This document shows positions 18,276 through 26,579 of a DNA stretch of 64,000 bases, piece after piece. The notes beneath the pieces were generated by a model. It was not told the DNA's origin. It worked only from the letters and a program-made list of their open reading frames with translations, and ran no database searches. Origin of the DNA: Brevundimonas bullata (GTDB taxonomy: Bacteria; Pseudomonadota; Alphaproteobacteria; Caulobacterales; Caulobacteraceae); assembly GCF_014207965.1 (NCBI RefSeq), contig NZ_JACHLM010000002.1, forward strand, positions 682,001-746,000, read 5' to 3'. Position numbers and translations under genes: made by a program. The first letter of the stretch is position 1. The number at the start of each line of letters is the position of its first letter.

Positions 18276-20468
18276 ATGCGCTCGATACTGATGTTTTCCG
18301 CTGGGCTGACCGCCCTTTCGGCCGCCGCCTTCCCTGCGTTCGCCGAAGAGGCCATCGATTTGCAGAAGGCCGTTCCCGTCGCCCCGATCACCGTGGTCGG
18401 CACCCGCACCCAGCGCCGCGTGGACAATGTCCCGGCCAGCGTCAGCGTCATCACCGCCGAGACCATCGAGAACAATCTGGTCACCGACATCAAGGACCTG
18501 ATCCGGTTCGAGCCGGGCGTCAGCGTCCCGACCAGCCCCGCCCGCTTCTCGGCCGCCCTGTCGGGCGCCGGTCGAGACGGCAACTCGGGCTTCACCATTC
18601 GCGGCATGGGCGGCAACCGCGTGCTGATCATCCAGGACGGCGTCCGCGTGCCCGACGGCTTCGCCTTCGGCGCGCAGAGTGTAGGGCGCGGCGGCTACAA
18701 CGACCTGGACCTGGTCAAGTCAGTCGAAATCCTGCGCGGCCCGGCCTCGGCCCTCTATGGCTCGGACGGCATCGCCGGCGCGGTGAGCTTCACCTCCAAG
18801 GACCCTTCGGACTTCATCGCCAGCGGCGAGAACTTCGGCGCCCGCGCCCGGGTCGGCTACAACTCGGCCGACGACGGCTGGACCGAGGGCCTCGCACTGG
18901 CGGGTCGCACGGGCTCTCTGTCCGGCCTGCTGGCCTACACCCGCCGCGACGCCCATGAGACCGAAAACACGGCCGAGGTCGGCGGCATCGGCTCTGCCCG
19001 CACCCAGCCCAACCCGCAGGAATTCGCCTCGAACGCCATCCTGGCCAAGCTGGTCTGGGACGCCAACGCCAACCATACGATTCGCCTGACCTATGACCAC
19101 TTCGATCAGAACATGGAGGGCGAGGCGCTAAGCAGCTATTCGGCCACGGTGATCGGCCTGACCGCCCACGACGAGACCCAGCGCGACCGCGTCAGCCTGG
19201 ACTGGCGGTTCAACGACGTCTTCGGTCTGGATGACGGCTCGGTCTCCTCCTATTGGCAGGACGCCACGACGCGTCAGTTCACCTTTGAAGATCGCACGCC
19301 CGCCGTGGACCGCACGCGCGACGTCACCTTCGACAACTCCGTCTGGGGAATGGCCGCGCAAGGGTCCAAGACCTTCGGCGGCGAGACGGTCCAGCACCGC
19401 GTCACGGTCGGCGGCGACTGGTCGCGCACCACCCAGGAAGGCCTCCGCGACGGCACGGCGCCGCCGATGGGCGAGCCCTTCCCTGCCCGCCCCTTCCCCA
19501 AGACCGACTATGATCTGGCGGGCCTGTTTATCCAGGACGAGATCGAACTGCTGGGCGGGCGCCTCAGCATCATCCCGGCCCTGCGCTACGACTGGTACGA
19601 GCTGACGCCCAAGGCCGACGCCCTGTTCCCGGCCCCGTCGGCAGGTCAGAGCGACAGCCACCTGTCGCCCAAGATCGGCGCCATCTACTGGGTCGACGAC
19701 CACTTCAGCGTCTTCGCCAACTACGCCCAGGGCTTCAAGGCGCCCTCGCCGATGCAGGTGAACAACTTCTTCGCCAACCCGGTCTTCGGCTATGAATCCA
19801 TTCCCAACCCGAACCTGACGCCGGAAACGAGCGAGAGCATCGAGGCGGGCTTGCGCTTCCGCAACCTCGACATGTTCGGCGGAAACCTGTCGCTGTCGAC
19901 CACGGCCTTCCACACAGACTACGACGACTTCATCAATCAGATCGTGGTGCGGGGCACCGGTGTGCCCGGGGTCGATCCGCTGATCTATCAGTACGTCAAC
20001 CTGACCGAGGTGAAGATCTGGGGGCTGGAAGCCCGCGGCGACATTCACTGGGACAATGGCTTCTCGGCCATCGTCGCCGCCTCTTTCGCCAACGGGAATC
20101 AGGAAACCGACGGCGCCAAGGGCAAGCTGACCAGCGTTGATCCAGTCAAGGTCGTGGGCGGTCTGAACTACGCCGCGCCCTCGGGCGCCTGGGGCGGCTC
20201 GGCCACCGTCACCTGGTCGGACAATAAGACCCGCGCAGGCTGCGGCGGCGGAAACTGCTGGCAAGGCGAGGAATTCGCCATCCTGGACCTGACCGCCTTC
20301 TGGAACGTGACCGAGAAGGCCACGCTGCGCACCGGCGTCTTCAACGTCTTCGACGAGAAATACGCTTGGTGGAGCGACATCCGCGGCCTGTCGCGCACCA
20401 GCACCACCCTGGACGCCTTCACTCAGCCGGGCCGCAATTTCGGCGCCTCGCTGAACGTCCGCTACTGA
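18276..20468 (+). CDS. TonB-dependent haemoglobin/haem-type outer-membrane receptor
   Basis: 730-residue outer-membrane receptor. It has a signal peptide ending near residue 23 (AFPAFA), a TonB-box region (about 36-45, APITVVGTR) and a plug domain (about 50-170, with TIRGMGGNRVLIIQDGVR and EILRGPASALYGSDGIAGAV). A 22-strand barrel ending in an aromatic-rich C-terminus follows. The NPNLTPETSESIEAGLRF motif is typical of the haemoglobin/transferrin/lactoferrin receptor family (HmuR/HutA-like). It takes up haem or iron complexes with TonB energy. A Fur-like box lies upstream and a DUF6607 gene 43 bases downstream, probably co-transcribed. Exact ligand uncertain. Confidence 0.9.
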   Translation: MRSILMFSAGLTALSAAAFPAFAEEAIDLQKAVPVAPITVVGTRTQRRVDNVPASVSVITAETIENNLVTDIKDLIRFEPGVSVPTSPARFSAALSGAGRDGNSGFTIRGMGGNRVLIIQDGVRVPDGFAFGAQSVGRGGYNDLDLVKSVEILRGPASALYGSDGIAGAVSFTSKDPSDFIASGENFGARARVGYNSADDGWTEGLALAGRTGSLSGLLAYTRRDAHETENTAEVGGIGSARTQPNPQEFASNAILAKLVWDANANHTIRLTYDHFDQNMEGEALSSYSATVIGLTAHDETQRDRVSLDWRFNDVFGLDDGSVSSYWQDATTRQFTFEDRTPAVDRTRDVTFDNSVWGMAAQGSKTFGGETVQHRVTVGGDWSRTTQEGLRDGTAPPMGEPFPARPFPKTDYDLAGLFIQDEIELLGGRLSIIPALRYDWYELTPKADALFPAPSAGQSDSHLSPKIGAIYWVDDHFSVFANYAQGFKAPSPMQVNNFFANPVFGYESIPNPNLTPETSESIEAGLRFRNLDMFGGNLSLSTTAFHTDYDDFINQIVVRGTGVPGVDPLIYQYVNLTEVKIWGLEARGDIHWDNGFSAIVAASFANGNQETDGAKGKLTSVDPVKVVGGLNYAAPSGAWGGSATVTWSDNKTRAGCGGGNCWQGEEFAILDLTAFWNVTEKATLRTGVFNVFDEKYAWWSDIRGLSRTSTTLDAFTQPGRNFGASLNVRY

Positions 20469-20511
20469 CCCCGGAAGCCAGATGACAACCTCATCCAAAA
20501 AGGACCGCTCC

Positions 20512-21480
20512 ATGCGCGCCATCCTCATCGCCGCCGCCCTGTTGGCGGGCGCTGCGCCCGCCGCTGCCGCCCCGGCGCAGACCGCCTCAAGCGTCACGGC
20601 GCCCGCCAGTGCGTTCGAGCAGGACCGCCAGTCGATCCTGGCTCAGGCCGGCCAGTACCGCGTCCACTTCGACATGCGCGAGAACGTCAGCTTCAACGCC
20701 GACTACGATCCGATGGAAGGCAAGCTGTCGGGCGGCAGCGAGATCGTGCGCGTCGTCTATGACCAGGGCGACCGCATCAGCCTGCAGCACATCCTAGTCA
20801 TGGAGCACGAGGGCAAGGCCATCGTCATCAAGCACTGGCGTCAGGACTGGGTCTATCAGCCGGAAGCGGTTTTGGCCTACGTCGGCGCTAACGAATGGGC
20901 GCTGACGCCGGTGACTGCCGACCAACGCGCGGGCGCTTGGTCGCAAACCGTTTGGCAGACGGACGATTCGCCTCGCTACGGGGGCGTGGGTCGCTGGACC
21001 TACGCCAACGGCATGAAGGTGTGGACCTCTGAGCCGACCTGGCGTCCGCTGGCGCGTCGCGACGCCGTGCTGAACCCGGTCTATGACCGCTATCTCGGGA
21101 CCAACCGCCACGCCCTGACGCCGAACGGCTGGGTCCACATCCAGGACAATATGAAGATGAACGGCCGGGCCGGCGGGGAACCCATCGCCATTGTTCAGGA
21201 AGACGTCATCAACACCTACGACCGCTCCACCAGCTACTCGCCCAAGGCGGGCGACGACTACTGGGCGGCGACACAGGAGTACTGGGCTGCTGTCCGCGAC
21301 GCCTGGGACGCCGCTATCGCCGTCAGTGGTCGCGTCTATGTCGAGGAAGAAGCCCAGACCGGCGTCGTCACCGGCCCGCCCCTGATGGAGTTGGCGCAGA
21401 GAATCCAGGACGGCGAGATCACAACCGAGGCGGCGATCATTCAGGGCCGCGCCATCATCGAGACAGCCACCAAACGCTAG
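20512..21480 (+). CDS. DUF6607 family secreted protein, haem-receptor partner
   Basis: 322 residues with a clear signal peptide (MRAILIAAALLAGAAPAAAA) and a predicted exported domain rich in Trp and Tyr (WRQDWVYQP, YANGMKVWTSEPTWRPL). It resembles the DUF6607 family of unknown function, often found next to TonB receptors. The ATG at 20512 has AAGGA seven bases upstream and puts the signal peptide at the N-terminus; an ATG ten codons earlier is possible. A periplasmic or surface role in haem-iron handling is inferred from the neighbour only. Confidence 0.75.
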   Translation: MRAILIAAALLAGAAPAAAAPAQTASSVTAPASAFEQDRQSILAQAGQYRVHFDMRENVSFNADYDPMEGKLSGGSEIVRVVYDQGDRISLQHILVMEHEGKAIVIKHWRQDWVYQPEAVLAYVGANEWALTPVTADQRAGAWSQTVWQTDDSPRYGGVGRWTYANGMKVWTSEPTWRPLARRDAVLNPVYDRYLGTNRHALTPNGWVHIQDNMKMNGRAGGEPIAIVQEDVINTYDRSTSYSPKAGDDYWAATQEYWAAVRDAWDAAIAVSGRVYVEEEAQTGVVTGPPLMELAQRIQDGEITTEAAIIQGRAIIETATKR

Positions 21481-21499
21481 GCACTGGGAGGAAAAGCGA

Positions 21500-21528
21500 C
21501 CTCTCTGACCCTTGCCGGGCCAGAGGGG
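21500..21528. terminator. Stem-loop between convergent genes
   Basis: Twelve-base arms (21500-21511 with 21517-21528) with one mismatch and one G-T pair and a five-base loop. It lies between the convergent DUF6607 and DUF1636 genes. The minus-strand side continues into CGCTTTTCC, so it may end the long cobalamin operon; it could act in both directions. Confidence 0.55.
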
Positions 21529-21564
21529 TTGCTTGGTTTCCTGCAACTCGCCCGCGCCCACGGC

Positions 21565-21939
21565 CTACTGAATCTGACCGTGAGGCAGCCGTGCAATGAA
21601 GTGGCCCTTCACGCCTTCCGGCCACTGCCGGTAGGGCACCGCGCCGCTCGGACTTGCGGCATACAGGCGAGCGAAGGCGACAATCGCGTCGGCGCTTTCT
21701 GTGGTCGGCGCAAACTGTCCAGCGAGATAGGCAGGCTTGCCTTCTTCAGCCAGATACACCGAACAATAGCTGCTGCAGGCCCACAGACAGGCCTGCTCCT
21801 CGACCCGCAGCGCGCTGTCGCCCGCGACCAAGGTTGAGACCGCACCTAGCAATCCCTGCCCTCCGGATCGGCCTGCGGCGTCCACAGCTTCTTCTTTAGA
21901 GAAGCGACAGGTCGTGCAGATCACCAGACGCGCCGTCAT
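21565..21939 (-). CDS. DUF1636 family protein, cobalamin-operon associated
   Basis: 124 residues with cysteines at 8 and 11 near the N-terminus and a CLWACSSYC cluster (51, 55, 59), a thioredoxin-like ferredoxin pattern typical of DUF1636. The family commonly occurs in cobalamin gene clusters, and a metal or Fe-S binding role is suspected but not established. Start overlaps the cobO stop (TGATG). It is the last gene of the riboswitch-controlled operon. Confidence 0.85.
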   Translation of the reverse strand: MTARLVICTTCRFSKEEAVDAAGRSGGQGLLGAVSTLVAGDSALRVEEQACLWACSSYCSVYLAEEGKPAYLAGQFAPTTESADAIVAFARLYAASPSGAVPYRQWPEGVKGHFIARLPHGQIQ

Positions 21940-22547
21940 CAGAACTCGACCCCGGCCTGGGCCTTCACGCCGCTGCGGAACGGATGTTTCACCATCTGCA
22001 TGTCAGTGACCAGATCCGCCGCCTCGATCAGCTCGGGCGGCGCATTGCGGCCGGTGATGACGACGTGCGTGTCGGCCGGGCGGGCGGCGAGCACCGTCAG
22101 CACCTCTTCGACCGGCAGGTAATCATAGCGCAGGGCGATGTTCAGCTCGTCGCAGACGACCATCTTCCACTCCGGGTCCATGATCCGCGCCTTGGCGGCG
22201 TCCCAGGCGCGGCGGACATTGGCGATGTCGGCAGCCCGGTCCTGGGTGTCCCACGTGAAGCCCTCGCCCATGGGCCGCATCTCGACCAGATCGGGAAAGG
22301 CGTCGAACAGGTTCTGTTCGCCCGTCTCCATCGCCCCCTTGATGAACTGGATGATCGACGTCTTCATGCCGTGGCCGATCATGCGGCAGACCATGCCCAG
22401 CGCCGCCGTCGACTTGCCCTTTCCGGTCCCGGTGTGGACGATGATCAGACCACGCTCGACCGTCTTGCCGGCCATCATCCGGGCGCGGGCGGCCTGAACC
22501 TTCTTCATCTTCTCGGCGTGGCGGGCGTTCAGTTCAGCTTCGGTCAT
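21939..22547 (-). CDS. cobO: Cob(I)yrinic acid a,c-diamide adenosyltransferase
   Basis: CobA/CobO-type enzyme, 202 residues, which transfers the 5'-deoxyadenosyl group from ATP to the cobalt of reduced corrinoids. The P-loop variant GTGKGKST (residues 40-47) and the IQFIKGAMETGE segment are diagnostic. It supplies the adenosylated corrinoid for the other operon enzymes and for salvage. Start overlaps the phosphatase gene stop by four bases. Confidence 0.95.
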   Translation of the reverse strand: MTEAELNARHAEKMKKVQAARARMMAGKTVERGLIIVHTGTGKGKSTAALGMVCRMIGHGMKTSIIQFIKGAMETGEQNLFDAFPDLVEMRPMGEGFTWDTQDRAADIANVRRAWDAAKARIMDPEWKMVVCDELNIALRYDYLPVEEVLTVLAARPADTHVVITGRNAPPELIEAADLVTDMQMVKHPFRSGVKAQAGVEF

Positions 22548-23071
22548 CGGCGCGATTCTTCTTCAGGCGACAGGTCGAGTTCAAAGGCTTGGCCCCAGGC
22601 GGTCTCGGCCCCGCGCCCGATGGCGGCGACGGCGCGGGTCATGGCGCCGTCCCGGTTCAGAAGACGGTCGGCCAGGGCCACGATCAGCGGATTGGGCGTG
22701 GCGGTCGGGGCCAGGCTGCGCAGGCGACCGGCCCAGTGCGCCTCGCGGCCAGGCGCGGTGCGGTCGCAAGCGATCACATAGGCCGCCGCCGTCGAGCGGC
22801 TGACCCCGGCCCAGCAATGGACCAGCAGGGGCCGGGTCCCGTCCCAGCTTGCCGCAAAGGCCAGAAGGGCGGCGACATCCGCCTCGGTCGGCGGCGTCAG
22901 GCTTTCACGCGGCTCGACGATGTCGTTGAACCTCAGGTCCAGGCGGTACGGCGGCGCCTTGGTCAAGGGCGCATCAACCTGGCCGGGCGAGGCCAGGCTG
23001 ATCAGATGCGACGGCTGATGACGCGCGACCAGACCCGCCACCTCATGCAAGGGCGCGACGATCAGCTTCAT
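22544..23071 (-). CDS. Cys-dependent (tyrosine/dual-specificity type) phosphatase-like protein in cobalamin operon
   Basis: 175 residues. The HCWAGVSRS sequence (85-93) is the HCX5R(S/T) active site of protein tyrosine/dual-specificity phosphatases, with nucleophile Cys86 and Arg92. Aspartates at 45, 50 and 64 offer candidates for the general acid. It lies between cobS and cobO, with four-base overlaps on both sides. A nucleotide-loop pathway needs a phosphatase for alpha-ribazole phosphate or cobalamin phosphate, and no CobC/CobZ-type phosphatase is in this operon. This enzyme could fill that step; this is inference. Start ATG 23071 is set by the cobS overlap; the longer frame upstream is cobS read out of frame. 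Confidence 0.8.
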   Translation of the reverse strand: MKLIVAPLHEVAGLVARHQPSHLISLASPGQVDAPLTKAPPYRLDLRFNDIVEPRESLTPPTEADVAALLAFAASWDGTRPLLVHCWAGVSRSTAAAYVIACDRTAPGREAHWAGRLRSLAPTATPNPLIVALADRLLNRDGAMTRAVAAIGRGAETAWGQAFELDLSPEEESRR

Positions 23072-23838
23072 CGCACCGCCAGCCCGGCGACGGCCAGCAG
23101 GAAGCCGACCTCGAACGCCTGCTCGACCGCGCCCAGAACATCTCCGGTGCGTCCGCCGAGCAGCCGCCAGGCCAGCCAGGCGGGAATGGCGGCTGCCGCC
23201 AGTCCCAGCGCCACACCCCCTGCCCCCGTGGTCGGCGAGAAGAAGATCAGCGGCCACAGGGCGATCAGAACGGCCACGGTCAGCCCGACCCAGGAGGCGC
23301 GATCCGGACGCCCCTCCTTGGCCATGCCGGGGTCGCCGCCATAGGGCATGATCGTCATGGCCCCAACCGCCGCCGCCCGCCCAAGACCATGCGAGGCCAA
23401 CAGCGCAACCGCCGCAAACAGGGGCGAGGTCTGGGTCAGCATGGCCAGAGCCGCCACGCGCAGGGCCAGGGTCAGCCCCAGAGCCAGCGCCCCGTAGGAG
23501 CCCAGCCGGCTGTCCTTCATGATCTCCAGCCGCCGCGCACGGGTCAGGCCGCCGCCCAGTCCGTCCGCCGTATCGGCCAGCCCGTCCTCGTGAAAGCCGC
23601 CGGTCAGCACGACCCCCGCCGCCACCGCCAGCAGGGCCGCGATCCACGGGCTCCAGACCTGGGCCGCGCCATAGAGGATCAGAGCCGACATGCCTCCGAC
23701 GAGTTGGCCCACCAGGGAGTAATAGCGCGCGCTCTGCTGGATCCATTCCGGCTGGAACCCGGCCAGTTGGGGCGTCGGGATGCGGGTCAGGAACTGCACC
23801 GCGCAGACGAACAGGCGCGCCTCATGCCGGATCACCAT
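23068..23838 (-). CDS. cobS: Adenosylcobinamide-GDP ribazoletransferase
   Basis: Integral membrane cobalamin synthase, 256 residues. It joins adenosylcobinamide-GDP to alpha-ribazole (or its phosphate). Family features are FLTRIPTP near the N-terminus, GGFHEDGLADTADGLGGG (metal-binding acidic motif) and MKDSRLGSYG. About six membrane segments. Start ATG overlaps the cobT stop by seven bases. Confidence 0.95.
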   Translation of the reverse strand: MVIRHEARLFVCAVQFLTRIPTPQLAGFQPEWIQQSARYYSLVGQLVGGMSALILYGAAQVWSPWIAALLAVAAGVVLTGGFHEDGLADTADGLGGGLTRARRLEIMKDSRLGSYGALALGLTLALRVAALAMLTQTSPLFAAVALLASHGLGRAAAVGAMTIMPYGGDPGMAKEGRPDRASWVGLTVAVLIALWPLIFFSPTTGAGGVALGLAAAAIPAWLAWRLLGGRTGDVLGAVEQAFEVGFLLAVAGLAVR

Positions 23839-24881
23839 GCGGCCTCCAGCACGTCGGTCAGTTCGGCGACCTCGGACAGCAGGGCGCAGGCCGCCTTGAC
23901 CAGCGGCACAGCCAGAAGGGCGCCCGTCCCCTCGCCCAGCCGCATGTCCAGTTCCAGAAGGGGCCGGGCGTTCATCGCGTCCAGCATCAGGCGATGCCCC
24001 GCCTCGGCCGAGGCGTGGGCGAACAGGCAATAGTCGCGGGCGGCGGGGGCCAGACGCACCGCCAGCAGGACCGCCGCCGTGCCGATGAAGCCGTCGACCA
24101 GAACCGGGACCCCGGCCCTGGCCGCCGCCAGCAGGGCGCCGGCCATCATGGCGATCTCATAGCCGCCGAACTGGGTCAGGACCTCGAACGGCGCCGTAAC
24201 GTCCGACCGCGCCGCCGCCTGGGCCAGAACCGCGCGCTTCCTAGCCATCCCCTCGGCCGAATGTCCGGCCCCCTGTCCCACGCAGGCGTCCAGCGGCTCC
24301 GAAGCCAGCCGATGCATCAGCAGAGCCGCCGAGGCGCTGTTGCCGATGCCCATTTCGCCCAAGGCGATTAGATCGGCGCCGTCGGCGATCGCGCCTTGCG
24401 CCACGCGCGCGCCCGCCAGCAGCGCGGCCTCGGCCTGAGCGGGCGTCATGGCGGGCTCTAGCGAAGCGTCCTGCGTGCCCGAAGCGACCTTGGCCTGGAT
24501 CAGACCGACCCGGTCCGATAGGTCGGCGGCGACGCCCGCGTCGATCACGCGAACCTCGGCCCCGACCACGCGGGCGAAGGCGTTGGCGCTGGCCTTGCCC
24601 GTCAGCAGGGCATCGACCATGGCCACAGTAACGCCGGACGGAAAGGCCGCCACGCCCGAGCGCGTCAGGCCGTGGTCCCCGGCGAAGACCAGCAGGACCG
24701 GGCGCTCCATGATCGGCTTCAACCGTCGCTGGATCAGGCCGAGCGTCAGGGCCAGTTCCTCGATCCGACCCAAGGCGCCGGGGGGCTTGGCCTTGCCGTC
24801 CAGCGCCTGCTGCAAGGCAGGTGCGAGGGACCGATCCAGCGCGGGCACGGCGAACAGGTCAGTCAGGGTCAACGCGGCCAT
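23832..24881 (-). CDS. cobT: Nicotinate-nucleotide--dimethylbenzimidazole phosphoribosyltransferase
   Basis: 349-residue cytoplasmic enzyme that makes alpha-ribazole 5'-phosphate from the lower-ligand base and nicotinate mononucleotide. Recognised by KPPGALGRIEELA near the N-terminus, VFAGDHGLTRSGVAAFPSGVT, ALGEMGIGNSASAALL and the C-terminal LDMRLGEGTGA, which contains the catalytic glutamate. Overlaps the cobD stop by 13 bases. Confidence 0.96.
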   Translation of the reverse strand: MAALTLTDLFAVPALDRSLAPALQQALDGKAKPPGALGRIEELALTLGLIQRRLKPIMERPVLLVFAGDHGLTRSGVAAFPSGVTVAMVDALLTGKASANAFARVVGAEVRVIDAGVAADLSDRVGLIQAKVASGTQDASLEPAMTPAQAEAALLAGARVAQGAIADGADLIALGEMGIGNSASAALLMHRLASEPLDACVGQGAGHSAEGMARKRAVLAQAAARSDVTAPFEVLTQFGGYEIAMMAGALLAAARAGVPVLVDGFIGTAAVLLAVRLAPAARDYCLFAHASAEAGHRLMLDAMNARPLLELDMRLGEGTGALLAVPLVKAACALLSEVAELTDVLEAAW

Positions 24882-25813
24882 ACGAAGCCTCCCACGATCA
24901 AAATCAACATCAGTGCAGCGCAGGCGACGCCATAGACGCGAAGACCCCGTTGCAGGTCATGGGCGCGCGGGGGCGCCCAGTCGCCGATATCAGGGCGATA
25001 GGTGATCTCGCCGTCATAACGAACCGGCCCGCCCAGCCGCACCCGCAATGCGCCCGCCATGGCCGCTTCCGTCCAGCCGGCGTTGGGCGAGGCGTGCTTG
25101 CGGGCGTCCCGCCACATGATGCTCCAACCCTGCCATCCGCCGAGCGCGATCAGCGCCCCGGCGATCCGGGCCGGGATCCAGTTCATCACATCGTCGGTCC
25201 GAGCCGCCGCCCAGCCGAAGGCCCGCCAGCGCGCCTCCATATGGCCGATCATGCTGTCGGCGGTGTTGACGGCCTTGTAGACGAACAGCCCCGGCAGGCC
25301 GCCGACCACGAACCAGAAGACCGGCGCGACCACCCCGTCGCAAAAGCTCTCGGCCAGACTTTCCAGGGCGGCGGCCGCGACCTCGCCTTCGTCCATGGCC
25401 TCGACGTCGCGACCGACGATCATGCCGACGGCCAGGCGCGCGGCGGGCAGGTCGCCTGCCGCCAGCGGACAAGCCACGGCGCGGACATGGTCGAACAGGC
25501 TGCGCGCCGCCAGCCCCGTCGCTCCCCAGATCACTAGTATCGCCAGTCCCGGCCAGACGGGCGCCTTAGCGGCCAGGCGTTCAAGGCCCCAGCCTGCGCC
25601 GCCTGCCACGACCATCAGGATCAGAACCGTCAGGACGCCCAGCGCGCGCCGTGACTTCGCTGGCCACGCCGCGCGGTTCCAGCGCCGTTCCAGGGTCGCG
25701 ATCAGACCGCCGATCCAGACGACCGGATGGCTGAGGCGGCGCGGCCAGCCGATCGCCCCCTCGACCAGCAGGGCGCCGGCGACGATCCAGGGCGTCGGTA
25801 CGCTAGCGGGCAC
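24869..25813 (-). CDS. cobD: Adenosylcobinamide-phosphate synthase
   Basis: CbiB/CobD-type membrane enzyme, 314 residues, which attaches (R)-1-amino-2-propanol phosphate (product of CobC) to adenosylcobyric acid. Diagnostic segments are HPVVWIGGLI, ESLAESFCDGVVAPVFWF, YKAVNTADSMIGH and ASPNAGWTEAAMAGAL. The start chosen is the GTG at 25813, with GGAG ten bases upstream and an 11-base overlap with btuD. Confidence 0.94.
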   Translation of the reverse strand: MPASVPTPWIVAGALLVEGAIGWPRRLSHPVVWIGGLIATLERRWNRAAWPAKSRRALGVLTVLILMVVAGGAGWGLERLAAKAPVWPGLAILVIWGATGLAARSLFDHVRAVACPLAAGDLPAARLAVGMIVGRDVEAMDEGEVAAAALESLAESFCDGVVAPVFWFVVGGLPGLFVYKAVNTADSMIGHMEARWRAFGWAAARTDDVMNWIPARIAGALIALGGWQGWSIMWRDARKHASPNAGWTEAAMAGALRVRLGGPVRYDGEITYRPDIGDWAPPRAHDLQRGLRVYGVACAALMLILIVGGFVWPR

Positions 25814-26579
25814 GACCGACCATCTCCAGCACCGGGCCACGCAGGCCGTCCAGCGTGCGGGCCTCGACGCCATAGGCCGCCCTCAGCACCTCGGGCGACA
25901 GGGCCTCGACCGGCGCAGCGTCGGCCAGCCCCCGCCCCTCGGCCAGAACGATCACGCGGTCTGCAACCCGCAGGGCGGCGTCGAGGTCATGCAGGGTGAG
26001 GATGACGCCGCGCCCCTCTTCATCCGCCAGCCGCCGGAACAGGTCGCAGGCGTCCAGCACATGGCCGGGGTCCAGCCCCGCCAAAGGCTCGTCCGCCAGC
26101 AGCCATTGCGGATCCCCGGCCAGGGCGCGGGCGATCAGGACACGCGCCCGCTCGCCGCCTGACAAGGTCGAAACCACACGGTCGGCGAAGGACTGAACGC
26201 CTGTGACGGTCAGGGCGCGATCCACGGCGGTCCGGTCCTCTGCGGTCAAACCCCAGGCGCCGACATAGGGGGTGCGGCCCAGACCCACGAAGGTCCGCCC
26301 GTTCACCGCCCAGGCGATCTCGGCGTTCTGCGGCAGATAAGCGATCCGGCGGGCCCGTTCGCGCGACGGCAGGTCGCGCAGAGCCCGACCATCCAGCGTC
26401 ACCTGGCCCGCATCTGGCTTTCGCAGGGCCGCCAGACAGTCCAGCAGGGTCGACTTACCCGCCCCGTTCGGCCCGACCACCGCCGTCACCAGGCCCGGCG
26501 CAAAGGCCGCGCTGACGCCGCTAAGAACCGTCTTGTCGCCCAGTCGGACGGACAGGTTTTCCGCGCTCAGAAGGCTCAC
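25803..26579 (-). CDS. btuD: Corrinoid ABC transporter ATP-binding protein
   Basis: 258-residue ATPase of the iron-siderophore/B12 importer class. Walker A is GPNGAGKST (36-44), the signature is LSGGE, and Walker B reads WLLADEPLAGLD. GTG start at 26579 has AGGAGG eight bases upstream and overlaps the btuC stop (GTGA). It powers import across the inner membrane with BtuC and BtuF. B12 specificity is inferred from the operon. Confidence 0.92.
   Translation of the reverse strand: MSLLSAENLSVRLGDKTVLSGVSAAFAPGLVTAVVGPNGAGKSTLLDCLAALRKPDAGQVTLDGRALRDLPSRERARRIAYLPQNAEIAWAVNGRTFVGLGRTPYVGAWGLTAEDRTAVDRALTVTGVQSFADRVVSTLSGGERARVLIARALAGDPQWLLADEPLAGLDPGHVLDACDLFRRLADEEGRGVILTLHDLDAALRVADRVIVLAEGRGLADAAPVEALSPEVLRAAYGVEARTLDGLRGPVLEMVGRAR

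Noticed and set aside
22544..23746. A 400-codon minus-strand frame joining an N-terminal Gly/Arg-rich part to the phosphatase
   Set aside because: The first two-thirds is cobS read in another frame; the real phosphatase begins at 23071 with an overlap typical of this operon.
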